Shown: in pieces, positions 28,436 through 36,696 of the stretch
Numbering within the stretch: position 1 is the first letter of the stretch
Layout: the number at the start of each line of letters is the position of its first letter
From: Demequina capsici
GTDB lineage: Bacteria > Actinomycetota > Actinomycetes > Actinomycetales > Demequinaceae
Direction of reading: 5' to 3'
Length of the DNA: 64,000 nt
NCBI RefSeq assembly: GCF_032102965.1
Contig: NZ_CP134880.1
Coordinates: 2,604,001-2,668,000 of the forward strand
Position numbers and translations under genes: made by a program
Notes under the pieces: model-generated
Told to the model about the DNA's origin: nothing
The model's input: the letters and a program-made list of their open reading frames with translations, nothing else
Databases searched by the model: none

Positions 28436-29518
28436 ATGAACTACGCGCCGCTCGCCCCAGGTCCGGACAGGGCCGTCGCCGCCGCATTGAGCGGCGCCGC
28501 TGCGGGGATCGGCGCACCCACGTCAGGCTCCACGGCGTCGCCGCGGCAGGTGCTCGTGTCCGGCGCCGCCATGCGCGCGGCGGCCCAGGCGACCGACCGT
28601 CGGCTCGGCGGGCCAGGCGACTGGCTGCTGGCCATGCCCGCGGACCGCATCGCCGGCGCGATGGTGCTGGCGCGTGCGCTGCTGTCCGGATCGCATGTGG
28701 AACGGATGCCGCAGGGGTCCTTCTCGCCGGAGCGCTTCGCGCGGTCGGTCGACGCGCTCGTCTCCGCAGGTGGCGCCGACGGAACGGCGCTGGGGCGGCG
28801 CTACGTCTCGCTCGTGCCCACCCAGCTGGGCCGGCTGCTCGACTCCCCCGTCGGCCGTACGGCGCTCCAGGCGTTCGATGCGGTCCTGATCGGAGGCGCC
28901 GCCCTGCACAGGGACGACGCCCCGGCGAACATCGTGACCACCTACGGCATGACGGAGACGTCAGGCGGGTGCGTGTACGACGGAGTCCCGCTCGACGTCG
29001 CGCGCGTCGCGATCGACGCCGACGGCCGGGTCCTCCTCAAGGGGCCGATGCTGGCCGACGGGTACGCGTCCGCGTCGGGACAGCCCGAACGGGATCCTGA
29101 CGACTGGCCGGTGATCGACGGCGAGACCTGGCATCGCACCCGTGACCTGGGCGTCATGGACGACGGCCGGCTGCGCCTGCTGGGCAGGGCCGACGACGTG
29201 ATCATCAGCGGCGGGGTCAACGTGCATCCGCTGCGTGTGGAGCGTGCGCTGACGGCGATGCCCGCGATCGCCGAGGCGGTCGTCGTCGGCGTGAGCGACG
29301 CCGAGTGGGGCGAGCGCGTCGGAGCCGTCGTCACCGTCGACCCGGACGCGACCCCACCGGTGCTCGACGACGTGAGGTCGGCTCTCACCACGGTGCTCAC
29401 GCGCGCCGAGCTCCCCCGTCAGCTGCTCGTCGTGCACGCCCTGCCCCGGCTCGACAGTGGCAAGATCGACCGCAGGCAGGCACGACGCCTCCTCGAATCC
29501 CCGAACGGAGACGCATGA
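28436..29518 (+). CDS. menE: o-Succinylbenzoate-CoA ligase (short form)
   Basis: 360 aa from the ATG at 28436; a GTG at 28415 in the same frame lies upstream of the TAGGCT box and is rejected. It is an adenylate-forming enzyme about 100 residues shorter than B. subtilis MenE, a size usual in actinobacteria, with a compressed N-terminal domain. Visible: IVTTYGMTETSGGCVYDG (A5), RTRDLGVMDDGRLRLLGRAD-like hinge (DLGVMDDGRLRLLGRADDVI), and LPRLDSGKIDRRQARR with the catalytic Lys. It activates o-succinylbenzoate for MenB. Its stop overlaps the menA start by 4 bases. Confidence 0.92.
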   Translation: MNYAPLAPGPDRAVAAALSGAAAGIGAPTSGSTASPRQVLVSGAAMRAAAQATDRRLGGPGDWLLAMPADRIAGAMVLARALLSGSHVERMPQGSFSPERFARSVDALVSAGGADGTALGRRYVSLVPTQLGRLLDSPVGRTALQAFDAVLIGGAALHRDDAPANIVTTYGMTETSGGCVYDGVPLDVARVAIDADGRVLLKGPMLADGYASASGQPERDPDDWPVIDGETWHRTRDLGVMDDGRLRLLGRADDVIISGGVNVHPLRVERALTAMPAIAEAVVVGVSDAEWGERVGAVVTVDPDATPPVLDDVRSALTTVLTRAELPRQLLVVHALPRLDSGKIDRRQARRLLESPNGDA

Positions 29519-30384
29519 CCACCATGCAGGACTGGGTCGCCGGCGCTCGACCCCGCACCCTCTGGACAGCGGTGACCCCTGTCGCGGTCGGCACGGCCTG
29601 CGCGATCGCCGTGGACGGCTTCCATCTGCTGATCGCCCTCCTCGCCCTGGGGGTCGCGCTGTCGCTGCAGATCGCATCCAACTACGCCAACGACTACTCG
29701 GACGGCGTGCGCGGCACCGACATGGACCGGGTGGGCCCGGACCGGCTGGTCGCCTCGGGCAAGGCCTTGCCGTCGTCCGTCAAGCGTGCGGCGTTCCTCA
29801 TGTTCGGCGTGGGCGCGCTGCTGGGCCTGTGGCTCGTGATCGTGGCCGGCCAGTGGTGGTGGCTGATCGTGGGTGCGCTCGCCATCGCCGCGGCCTGGAC
29901 GTACACGGGGTCGTCGCGCCCCTACGGGTACGACGGCTGGGGCGAGGTGTCAGTCTTCGTATTCTTCGGGCTGGTCGCGGTGCTCGGCACCATGGTCGCG
30001 CAGGCTGCGCAGATCACGTGGTGGGCGGTGGTCGCTGCCGCCGGCGTGGGGTTCACGTCCGTGGCGATGCTCATGGTCAACAACATCCGGGACATCGAGA
30101 CGGATGCGCTCACCGGCAAGCGCACGCTCGCCGTGAAGCTGGGCCCGCAGCGTGCGAGGCATGCGTTCCTGGGCGTCATGATGGCGCCGGTCGCGTGCGC
30201 TCTGCTCGTCTCGTTCGCGCACCCGTGGGCACTGCTCGCGACCATCATGGCGCTGCCGTCGCTGCTGATCGGTCTCGCGGTCCGGGGCCCCTTCGAGGGT
30301 CGCGCGCTCGCGCCGATCTTCATGGCCACCAGCGGTGTCGGCCTCGGCTACGGCGTGCTGCTGGCCGTCGGCATCGCGCTCTAG
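29515..30384 (+). CDS. menA: 1,4-Dihydroxy-2-naphthoate polyprenyltransferase
   Basis: 289 aa UbiA-superfamily membrane enzyme with about eight or nine helices. I start at the ATG at 29515 (MTTMQDWVAGARPRTLWTAV), which overlaps the menE stop. The first Asp motif is NYANDYSDG (residues 57-64) and the second is NNIRDIETDALTGKRTLAVK; both coordinate Mg-diphosphate. It attaches the polyprenyl tail to DHNA, giving demethylmenaquinone. Its TAG stop sits in a CTAG palindrome that also forms the stop of the convergent permease gene. Confidence 0.95.
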   Translation: MTTMQDWVAGARPRTLWTAVTPVAVGTACAIAVDGFHLLIALLALGVALSLQIASNYANDYSDGVRGTDMDRVGPDRLVASGKALPSSVKRAAFLMFGVGALLGLWLVIVAGQWWWLIVGALAIAAAWTYTGSSRPYGYDGWGEVSVFVFFGLVAVLGTMVAQAAQITWWAVVAAAGVGFTSVAMLMVNNIRDIETDALTGKRTLAVKLGPQRARHAFLGVMMAPVACALLVSFAHPWALLATIMALPSLLIGLAVRGPFEGRALAPIFMATSGVGLGYGVLLAVGIAL

Positions 30385-32681
30385 GGAGTCCGCAACAGCT
30401 CCGAGTCGATCTCCCTCGGCACCCCGACGGACGACGTGCATGTGAGAAGCGCAGCCGCTCCCGTGGAGGCCGCGACGAGCATCGCGGTGGCGCTCCAGTC
30501 CGGGGTACGGACCAGGCCGCCCGCATACTGCCATGCGAGACCGCCGAAGATCCCCGCAACGAGCGCGACGGCGGTGCCCGAGACGAGGGTCGACGCGACC
30601 TCCCAGCGATGCGCGCGGCGGATCATCGCGAGCGGCATGCCCATGATCAGCAGCTCGTGATCAGGCCGGAGGCGGCCGACTGAACGGTCGGCCAACGCCG
30701 TCGCAAGCGCGAGGGCGGTCATGGCGGTCGCGAGGATGAGCCCCAACTGGATGAAGCCGTCGATCATGGCGATGTTCTGGCCGCTCGCCGGGTCCAGCCC
30801 TACCGCCGACGGCTGACTGTAGGGCGCGACGCGGTAGATGCTGGCGAGCGTCGCGGTGACCTCGGCCCGTGGCACCGTCAACACCATCAGGGCGTCTTCT
30901 GAGTACAGCGTGGAGCCGTCCGTCTCGGTGGTGGGCCCATAGCGCACACTGTCGAGGACTGGCTGCGGGTCAACGGTGATGAGCGCCGAGACGCCACCCT
31001 CGACAAGGAACGAGGCGACCTCGTCGGGCAATGCCCCGGTGGCGAGCGACGCAAGATCGAGCGCCGCGAAAGCAGACGAGTCGAGCACGGCAGCCGTCGC
31101 CGCGTCGATGCGTCCTCCCGGCGTCAGCGTCTCCCCAGGCTCACAGTCGAGACGTTGAGCGGACGTGATCGTCCGCAGCATCTCCTCCACGGACCCACAG
31201 GTCGCGACGGCGATCGTGGCTGTGGACCCAGTCGCACCGTCACCCGCGACGAGCACCAGAACCGGCGCAGCCACGCTCTTTCGCAGCTGAGCGCGGGCTC
31301 CATCGGGCAGCTCCGAGACGGACACCGAGACAGGAACGTAGTCCGCGGCCGGCTCGCTCACGGCACGCGCGTCGCGAGTCTGTCCGATGGTGACCCCAAC
31401 GGCCATGACAAGGAGCGCGAGACCGATGACGAGGCCCGAGCTCGCCCGGGGTTCGAATGCGGCGCGCGCGCCACCGATACGGGCCGCGAGATTGGTGCTG
31501 CGCCGGGCGACGAACACTCCCGTCCACCGCACGAGCTCCGGAAGCGCGATGATGAGACCGACCGCCGTGACGAGGATGGCGCCGCTCATCACCAGGTCCA
31601 GCTTGACAGGCATGGAGCCTGGTTCCCTTGCGACACCAGCCAGCACTTGACCACCGAGCGACACGATGCCTGTCGCGAGCGGCAGCAACCGCCACGACGC
31701 TCTCCTGGGCGCCCCTTCGTGCTGCCTCGCGGCTGCTCGGGTGGCGCCAACGGGGAGGGATGTCCGCGCTCCTGCGAGCACAGCGAGCGTCAGGACGACG
31801 ATCCCCGAGATGCCCGCGAGGGCCGGCGTGAGCGCAGTGTCCTTCGCGAACCAGGTGGTACCGAGCACGTGCGATCCCGCCGACCAGGTGTTGACCACCG
31901 GGTAGACAGCGAGCGCCGCAACCCACCCGACGGCCGCGAGCACCACGTTCTCGACTCCATTGATCCTCCGCACAAGCTTCTCCGGGGCGCCGAGAAAACG
32001 AAGCACTGTCCACCTGCTCCGGCGCGCCGCTGCAGAAAGCCTCGCAGCGACGACGAGGAACGCGACCACCGGCAAGCCGACCAGCCCGGCCATCAGCAGT
32101 GTCAGCGCAGCGATCTGACCGGCAGACGGCGGCGCAGTGTCGAGGTCCATCGCGCCGTTCGACGCGTCGGTCGCCGCCAACCCTCCCCGCGGCTGGTCGT
32201 CGCTCCGTACTCCTCGGTACGCGACCAGCTCGTCGGGACCACGGAGCCCGGCCTCGCCCACGGTTCCGACGGCGGTGCCGGGCACGTATGCACGAAACGC
32301 AGGGTCCTCATCAAGGAGATCCATGGCGGCCGGGGAGAGCAGGACCTCTCCCGGCGCAGGCCAGCGGTCGAGCCCCGGCGGCAGCGGAAGCTCTCCGTCG
32401 AGCGGATCGACGTCGATACGTAGGAGGAGCCGATTCTCGAACGGCATCTGACTGATGCTCACGAAGGCCTTCGCGGACGCATCGTCACTCGTGATGGAGA
32501 AGGCGCGGGCCTCGGAGCGATGAGCCTGCGCCGATGCGACATGTGACGCCGCAGCGCAGACGAGCGCGGCCACGACCGCGAGACAGACCCCGACCGCGAC
32601 CATGGCACGAGACATCCATACGCGTCTCCCGCCCGCACGGAGCAGACGGAGACCGAGGCGCCAGCACAGAGGTGCGCTCAC
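30381..32681 (-). CDS. Large FtsX-like ABC permease of secreted-peptide cassette
   Basis: 766 aa. The N-terminal helix (RAMVAVGVCLAVVAALVCAA) is followed by an outside domain, then clusters of helices around 190-450 and a second outside domain before the last helices (LILATAMTALALATAL and the C-terminus), matching the two-unit FtsX/MacB-like permeases of actinobacteria. Loops such as AARLSAAARRSRWTVLRFLG are the cytoplasmic coupling segments. Its start overlaps the ATPase stop by 4 bases and the ATPase start overlaps the stop of a secreted peptide gene, so all three are coupled. Export, immunity or envelope-stress functions are possible; none is shown by sequence. Confidence 0.8.
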   Translation of the reverse strand: MSAPLCWRLGLRLLRAGGRRVWMSRAMVAVGVCLAVVAALVCAAASHVASAQAHRSEARAFSITSDDASAKAFVSISQMPFENRLLLRIDVDPLDGELPLPPGLDRWPAPGEVLLSPAAMDLLDEDPAFRAYVPGTAVGTVGEAGLRGPDELVAYRGVRSDDQPRGGLAATDASNGAMDLDTAPPSAGQIAALTLLMAGLVGLPVVAFLVVAARLSAAARRSRWTVLRFLGAPEKLVRRINGVENVVLAAVGWVAALAVYPVVNTWSAGSHVLGTTWFAKDTALTPALAGISGIVVLTLAVLAGARTSLPVGATRAAARQHEGAPRRASWRLLPLATGIVSLGGQVLAGVAREPGSMPVKLDLVMSGAILVTAVGLIIALPELVRWTGVFVARRSTNLAARIGGARAAFEPRASSGLVIGLALLVMAVGVTIGQTRDARAVSEPAADYVPVSVSVSELPDGARAQLRKSVAAPVLVLVAGDGATGSTATIAVATCGSVEEMLRTITSAQRLDCEPGETLTPGGRIDAATAAVLDSSAFAALDLASLATGALPDEVASFLVEGGVSALITVDPQPVLDSVRYGPTTETDGSTLYSEDALMVLTVPRAEVTATLASIYRVAPYSQPSAVGLDPASGQNIAMIDGFIQLGLILATAMTALALATALADRSVGRLRPDHELLIMGMPLAMIRRAHRWEVASTLVSGTAVALVAGIFGGLAWQYAGGLVRTPDWSATAMLVAASTGAAALLTCTSSVGVPREIDSELLRTP

Positions 32682-33379
32682 CTCGTGGCCGACGCCTCGG
32701 ACGCGCCGTGCACAGGCATCGACAGCGAACCCAGGTCGACGATGCGGTCCGCGCTCGCAGCGAGCGCGCGGTCATGCGTCGCCATGACCACCGCCGCGCC
32801 GCGCCGCCGCGCCGCCCCGAGAAGGAGGTCGAGCACCACCGCCCCAGTCGTCGAGTCGAGCGCTCCGGTCGGCTCATCGGCGAGGATCACCGCGGGCTCG
32901 TGCACCAGACCGCGCGCCACTGCGGCCCGCTGCGCCTGCCCGCCGGACACCTGCGCCGGATAGCGGCTGGAGAGCTCGGCGATGCCCAGCTCCTCCATGA
33001 GGGCGATGGCGCGCCGCGAGGCTTCCCGCGACGACGCGCCGAGGAGCTCCAACGGGAGCGCGACGTTCTGGGCGAGGGTCAGTTCGGCGATCAGCTCCGA
33101 GAACTGGAAGACGAGGCCGAGGTGCTCTCGGCGGACGCGGCTTCGGCCCTCGAGATCCAAGCCCTCGAAGGAGTGGCCCGCGACGGTGACCGTACCCGAG
33201 GAAGGCACCAGGATTCCTGCGAGGCAGAGGAGAAGGGTCGACTTGCCGGATCCACTCGGCCCCGTGAGCGCCACGACCTCGTCGGCCACAGCCAGGTGGA
33301 CGTCGCGAAGGACGTCGACCTCGCGCGGGAAACCGAAGGTGAGCCCCCGAGCTTCAATCACCGCCGCGGACGCGCTCAA
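32678..33379 (-). CDS. ABC transporter ATP-binding protein (MacB/LolD type)
   Basis: 233 aa from a TTG at 33377-33379 that overlaps the upstream peptide stop as TTGA; a longer frame upstream would read across the peptide gene. Walker A GPSGSGKSTLLL, signature SGGQAQRAAVARGL and Walker B VILADEPTGALD are intact, with the Q-loop in LGLVFQFSELIAELTLAQNV. This is the MacB/LolD-like subclass that drives mechanotransmission or peptide export together with FtsX-like permeases. It is coupled to the large permease (start 32681). Confidence 0.88.
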   Translation of the reverse strand: MSASAAVIEARGLTFGFPREVDVLRDVHLAVADEVVALTGPSGSGKSTLLLCLAGILVPSSGTVTVAGHSFEGLDLEGRSRVRREHLGLVFQFSELIAELTLAQNVALPLELLGASSREASRRAIALMEELGIAELSSRYPAQVSGGQAQRAAVARGLVHEPAVILADEPTGALDSTTGAVVLDLLLGAARRRGAAVVMATHDRALAASADRIVDLGSLSMPVHGASEASATR

Positions 33380-33777
33380 CGCGTGTAGGTCTTCTCGGAC
33401 GAGCAGTTGTCCGGCAGCAGTGATCCCCGGTCGCGGCACACCTTGGCGCGTGCGAGGTCGGTATGGACCGCTGCGCCGTCGTACACGTACTGATTGAGAT
33501 ACCGGTCAGCGTCGACTCCGGTGTACCAGGTGTTGTAGCCGTAGCCTTCGACCCGGACCTGCTGCTTGACGGCGTTCCCGTCGTTGACAGTGTCATTCAG
33601 CGTGCCCCAGAAGTGGAACGCACCGTGCTGGACGGAAGCCGATTCGAAGCGGTACGTGCCGTTCATCGTCACACCAGTCGTCGACTGGTAGAAGCCCCCT
33701 GCGCTCGCGGAGCCCACACCTACCGCAACGAGGCCCAGGGCAAGCGCCACAGTCGTGACGATTCGCTTCGTCTTCAT
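33376..33777 (-). CDS. Secreted two-cysteine peptide coupled to ABC transporter
   Basis: 133 aa from the ATG at 33775-33777, preceded by GGAGG with 4-5 nt spacing. Residues 1-26 are a clear Sec signal peptide (basic MKTKR, hydrophobic VALALGLVAVGVG, cleavage after SASA). The mature 107 residues are rich in Tyr, Gly, Thr and Asn, with aromatic clusters (HGAFHFWGTL, GYGYNTWYTG) and only two Cys (114 in KVCRDRGSL, 125 in PDNCSSEK), which could form one disulfide. I do not recognise the family; the gene order peptide-ATPase-permease is that of lactococcin-972-like bacteriocin loci, but the sequence does not show that family's pattern. A bacteriocin-like or signalling peptide is a hypothesis. Confidence 0.75.
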   Translation of the reverse strand: MKTKRIVTTVALALGLVAVGVGSASAGGFYQSTTGVTMNGTYRFESASVQHGAFHFWGTLNDTVNDGNAVKQQVRVEGYGYNTWYTGVDADRYLNQYVYDGAAVHTDLARAKVCRDRGSLLPDNCSSEKTYTR

Positions 33778-33788
33778 CGTTCCTCCGT

Positions 33789-33807
33789 TCTCCGCACCGG
33801 GCGGAGA
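33789..33807. promoter_or_regulatory. Hairpin in leader of secreted peptide gene
   Basis: Perfect 7-bp inverted repeat TCTCCGC / GCGGAGA with a 5-nt loop, immediately 5' of the ribosome site of the peptide gene. It could regulate translation or protect the mRNA end. Confidence 0.5.
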
Positions 33808-33996
33808 CCACTGCGCCTCCCGGCACCCAGTGCACGACGGACGGTAGCAACGATCAACGCTGCTGGTAGACCGCCTGTGGAGAACTCGAGTGATCACCGG
33901 CTTGTGTTCATCAGTCGGACGCCGGGCACGCGTGCAGCACGCGCAGGAACGCCGCCCCTGTGCGTCCAGCGACGGCGCCGCACCGAGCGGATCGGG

Positions 33997-34716
33997 TCAC
34001 CCGCCGACGATCTCGGCGAGCTGCGCGTCCGTGAGGACCTGCGCGTCGTAGGTCACGCCCAAGCGGTCGAGGCTGACCACGAAGGCCTGAAGGTGGTTCT
34101 CGCTGGCCGACTCGAGGTGGTCGAACACCAGGTTCACCGACGCCTCGTCCGTCGCGAGTTCCCGGAGATCCGAGATGTCGGTCTCCTCGACCAGGCCGCC
34201 CACGGTGAGCGCCTGCTCCTGAGACGTGAGGCCCTGGGCGAGCAGCGCGTCGTAGAGGCTCTGCAGGCTGGGGTCGGCGAACTCGCCGACCGCCTGACCG
34301 TCGGTCGGGTCGGACAGGCCATATGCGTCGAGCAGGGCGCTGACCGACGCCTCATGCCGGGACTCCGCGACGGCGATCGCCTGGAATGCCCCAAGGTCGT
34401 ACTGGTCTCCTAGAGTCAGGTACAGGTCGTGCGCGAGCTTCTCCTCCTCGACCATGGCCGCAAGCGCCTGCGCGTCCGCGTCGCTGATGTCACCGTCGAC
34501 GAGCGCGAGCGCCGCCGTCGTGCCGACCGCCGTGCTGTGACGGTCGCGGTCTGTCGCGCCGTTCCGGGCGCCTGGTCCGTTCTCCGTCGTCGTGCCGCCG
34601 GCGCTCACCGTCGTCGTGTATGTCGCCCCGGCTCCCCCGCCGAGGGCCGCGACCGCGGGGACCAGCGCCAGGCTGACGCCGCCCACGATGGCCGCCGCGA
34701 GGATCTTCTTGTCCAT
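33997..34716 (-). CDS. DUF2202 domain secreted protein
   Basis: 239 aa. N-terminal signal peptide (KKILAAAIVGGVSLALVPAVAALG), a Thr/Gly/Asn-rich linker to about residue 75, then a DUF2202 helical bundle: MVEEEKLAHDLYLTLGDQYD, AESRHEASVSALLDAYGL, and VFDHLESASENHLQAF. The conserved Glu and His pairs recall ferritin-like folds, so metal binding is plausible, but the function is unknown. AGGGAGG precedes the ATG by 7 nt. It stands alone, 219 bases upstream of the peptide gene in the same direction with no overlap. Confidence 0.85.
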   Translation of the reverse strand: MDKKILAAAIVGGVSLALVPAVAALGGGAGATYTTTVSAGGTTTENGPGARNGATDRDRHSTAVGTTAALALVDGDISDADAQALAAMVEEEKLAHDLYLTLGDQYDLGAFQAIAVAESRHEASVSALLDAYGLSDPTDGQAVGEFADPSLQSLYDALLAQGLTSQEQALTVGGLVEETDISDLRELATDEASVNLVFDHLESASENHLQAFVVSLDRLGVTYDAQVLTDAQLAEIVGG

Positions 34717-34869
34717 GATGGCCTCCCTGAGTTGCCTCTGGCCTCAGGACATCAGCACCGCCCGGCAGCGACGTGGACGGTCCGGTGAAGATTCGATGAA
34801 GAGCGGACCGGGGCATCACCCGGCGGTGCAGCTCCCTCCTGACAGGCGACACCCCGCCTCCGTCCCCGG

Positions 34870-36039
34870 TCAGGCGAACGGCCTGCCCTCGCCGAACGCC
34901 AGCGCGACGAACCTCTCTGCCATGAGCCGATGCGTGGCGGCGTCGGGGTGGAGCGCGTCTGGCAGCGGATGCGCGTCAACGTCGGCAAGCCCGTACAACG
35001 ACAGCCCATCGACCAGGTGAAGGTGAGGGTCGGTCGCCTGGCGCTCGCGGACGATCCGCTCCAGCTCGCGCCTGATGACCGCGAGCGTCAGACGGCCGTG
35101 CGCGACCTCGGCGGGGTCGCCGGTGGCGATGAACCTCAGCTCGCCACGCGCGAGCGCCTCCATGTCGAAGGCGCCAGGGCCAGGGGCGTCCTCATGGATG
35201 GGGCACAGGATCGGCGTGATCACCAGCAACGGGGTGTCGGGGTGGCCGTCGCGGACGGTGTCCAGGAAGCCATGGACCGCGGGCCCGAACGCGCGCAGCC
35301 GCATCAGGTCCGCGTTCACCAGGTTGATGCCCATCTTGATGCTGAGGAGGTCGGCGGGAGTGTCGCGCATGGTGCGCGCGGTGAACGGGTCGAGCAGCGC
35401 GCCGCCTCCGAAGCCCAGGTTGGTCAGCTCCACGCCCGCCGTGCGGGCGGCGATCGCGGGCCAGGTGCCTGTGGGGTGCGTGGCGTTGGACCCGTGGCTG
35501 ATGGAGCTGCCGTGGTGCAGCCACGCCGGGGCCTCGGCCGGCACGGGTACGACGGGCGCGTCGCTGCGCAGCTCGACCAGTTCCAGCGCTTCATGCGTGG
35601 GCAGCCAGATCTCAAGCGTCTTGGGGCCCACGGGCAGGTTGTCGAAGCGCAACGCCTCCGGCTGGGCGGCCTCGACGACGGTCTCCCCTGTGGCCATGTC
35701 GGTCACGACGGTGGTCGCGGTGCGCAGCGACGCCTGGCTGTGGAGGGCTCCGTCGACCAGCAGGTCGAAGACCCCGTCCGGTCTGGCAGGCGCCCCTCGA
35801 TATCCGTACCGCGTGGCGAGCACGACCAGTTCGATCGCGGTCGCTTCCGTGGCTGCGACGATCCTCACGCCCGACGGCTGTGCCTCAGCCATCAGGATCT
35901 GCGGATCGGCCGCTTGGGCGCGCGCCCAGGCCGGCAGGCGATGCGGACGGATGCCGATCTCGGTGGCTTCGAGCTCGAGCGCGCCGCGGAGCAGGTCGGC
36001 TCGGAGCGGAGTGGTCAGGGGCAGCGTCGGGGGTGTCAT
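34870..36039 (-). CDS. SGNH/GDSL-family hydrolase with N-terminal jelly-roll-like domain
   Basis: 389 aa from the ATG at 36037-36039 (MTPPTLPLTTPL), with AAGGA 8 nt upstream. The first 165 residues are a beta-rich domain like that of the Streptomyces SsfX3 acyltransferase group. The hydrolase half has block I HHGSSISHGSN with the nucleophile Ser, block II NLGFGGGALLDP with Gly, block III KMGINLVN with Asn, and block V LPDALHPDAATHRLMAERF with the Asp/His pair. No signal peptide is seen, so it acts in the cytosol, probably on an acyl ester. It follows the TetR gene by 32 bases and is probably controlled by it. Confidence 0.85.
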   Translation of the reverse strand: MTPPTLPLTTPLRADLLRGALELEATEIGIRPHRLPAWARAQAADPQILMAEAQPSGVRIVAATEATAIELVVLATRYGYRGAPARPDGVFDLLVDGALHSQASLRTATTVVTDMATGETVVEAAQPEALRFDNLPVGPKTLEIWLPTHEALELVELRSDAPVVPVPAEAPAWLHHGSSISHGSNATHPTGTWPAIAARTAGVELTNLGFGGGALLDPFTARTMRDTPADLLSIKMGINLVNADLMRLRAFGPAVHGFLDTVRDGHPDTPLLVITPILCPIHEDAPGPGAFDMEALARGELRFIATGDPAEVAHGRLTLAVIRRELERIVRERQATDPHLHLVDGLSLYGLADVDAHPLPDALHPDAATHRLMAERFVALAFGEGRPFA

Positions 36040-36071
36040 GCGGTGGTCCTTCGAGAACGGGGCGGGTGCGG

Positions 36072-36641
36072 TCAGGGGTGCGGCCAGGCGCGAAGCGCGG
36101 CGTCGATGGCGTCGAGCGCGCGTGTCCACGAGACCTGGGAGTCGGGGCTGCTGTGATCGAAGCCGCCTGCGGCCTCAAGCTCGATGTATCCGTGGATGGC
36201 GCCGCCGATGAAGCGGATCGCATGGACCTGCTCGGCATCGGGCACGCCGTACGAGACGACGATCGCGCGGAGCATGCCCGCGTGCCGTGGACCCGCGCTC
36301 ACGGAGGCCGTGTCGACGTCGAGCCGCATGCGGGTCGCGGCGTACCGGCCGGGGCACGCCGCGGCGTAGGACCGGTACGTGTCGGCCAACGCTGCGAGCG
36401 CGTCCTTCCCGCTGCGGCCGACCATGCCGTCGGCGGTGGCGGTGGCGAGCTCGTCGAGCGCGAGCAGCGCGACGCGGCAGCGCAGGTCGTCGAGGTCGCG
36501 CACGTGCGAGTAGAGACTGGCCGTGCGAACCCCCACCGTGCGGGCAAGCTCGGACAGGGACAGCTGCGCGAAGCCGATGCGGTCGGCGAGGTCGGCTGCG
36601 GCGACCGTCACTGCGGCGGCGGTGAGACCCTGTCGAGGCAC
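36072..36641 (-). CDS. TetR-family regulator with WHG-type C-terminus
   Basis: 189 aa. The DNA-binding helix-turn-helix is ADLADRIGFAQLSLSELART followed by VGVRTASLYSHVRDLDDLR (residues about 18-56). The C-terminal ligand domain has the TetR WHG-type pattern, with AIRFIGGAIHGYIELEAAGG near residue 150. A GTG start at 36641 has AGGGAGA upstream. A 36-bp palindrome 10 bp upstream is the obvious operator, so it should repress itself and the hydrolase gene behind it. The natural inducer is unknown. Confidence 0.9.
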   Translation of the reverse strand: MPRQGLTAAAVTVAAADLADRIGFAQLSLSELARTVGVRTASLYSHVRDLDDLRCRVALLALDELATATADGMVGRSGKDALAALADTYRSYAAACPGRYAATRMRLDVDTASVSAGPRHAGMLRAIVVSYGVPDAEQVHAIRFIGGAIHGYIELEAAGGFDHSSPDSQVSWTRALDAIDAALRAWPHP

Positions 36642-36650
36642 GCCATTCTC

Positions 36651-36686
36651 CCTACATCCTGTAGCTGATCACCTACAGTCTATAGG
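36651..36686. promoter_or_regulatory. TetR operator palindrome
   Basis: 36-bp imperfect palindrome centred at 36668/36669, with the core CTGTAGCTGATCACCTACAG at 36659-36678 and outer arms CCTACA and TATAGG. It begins 10 bp upstream of the tetR start and covers a TAGACT -10-like box on the minus strand. Confidence 0.8.
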
Positions 36687-36696
36687 AAACGGCGAC

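Noticed and set aside
33376..33777. Calling the secreted peptide a lactococcin-972 family bacteriocin
   Set aside because: Gene order fits, but the mature sequence lacks the family's Trp-Tyr-Gly start and C-terminal pattern, so only an analogy is claimed.
34930..36156. Long plus-strand frames antisense to the SGNH hydrolase
   Set aside because: No start signal, no domain, and the hydrolase motifs on the minus strand are clear.
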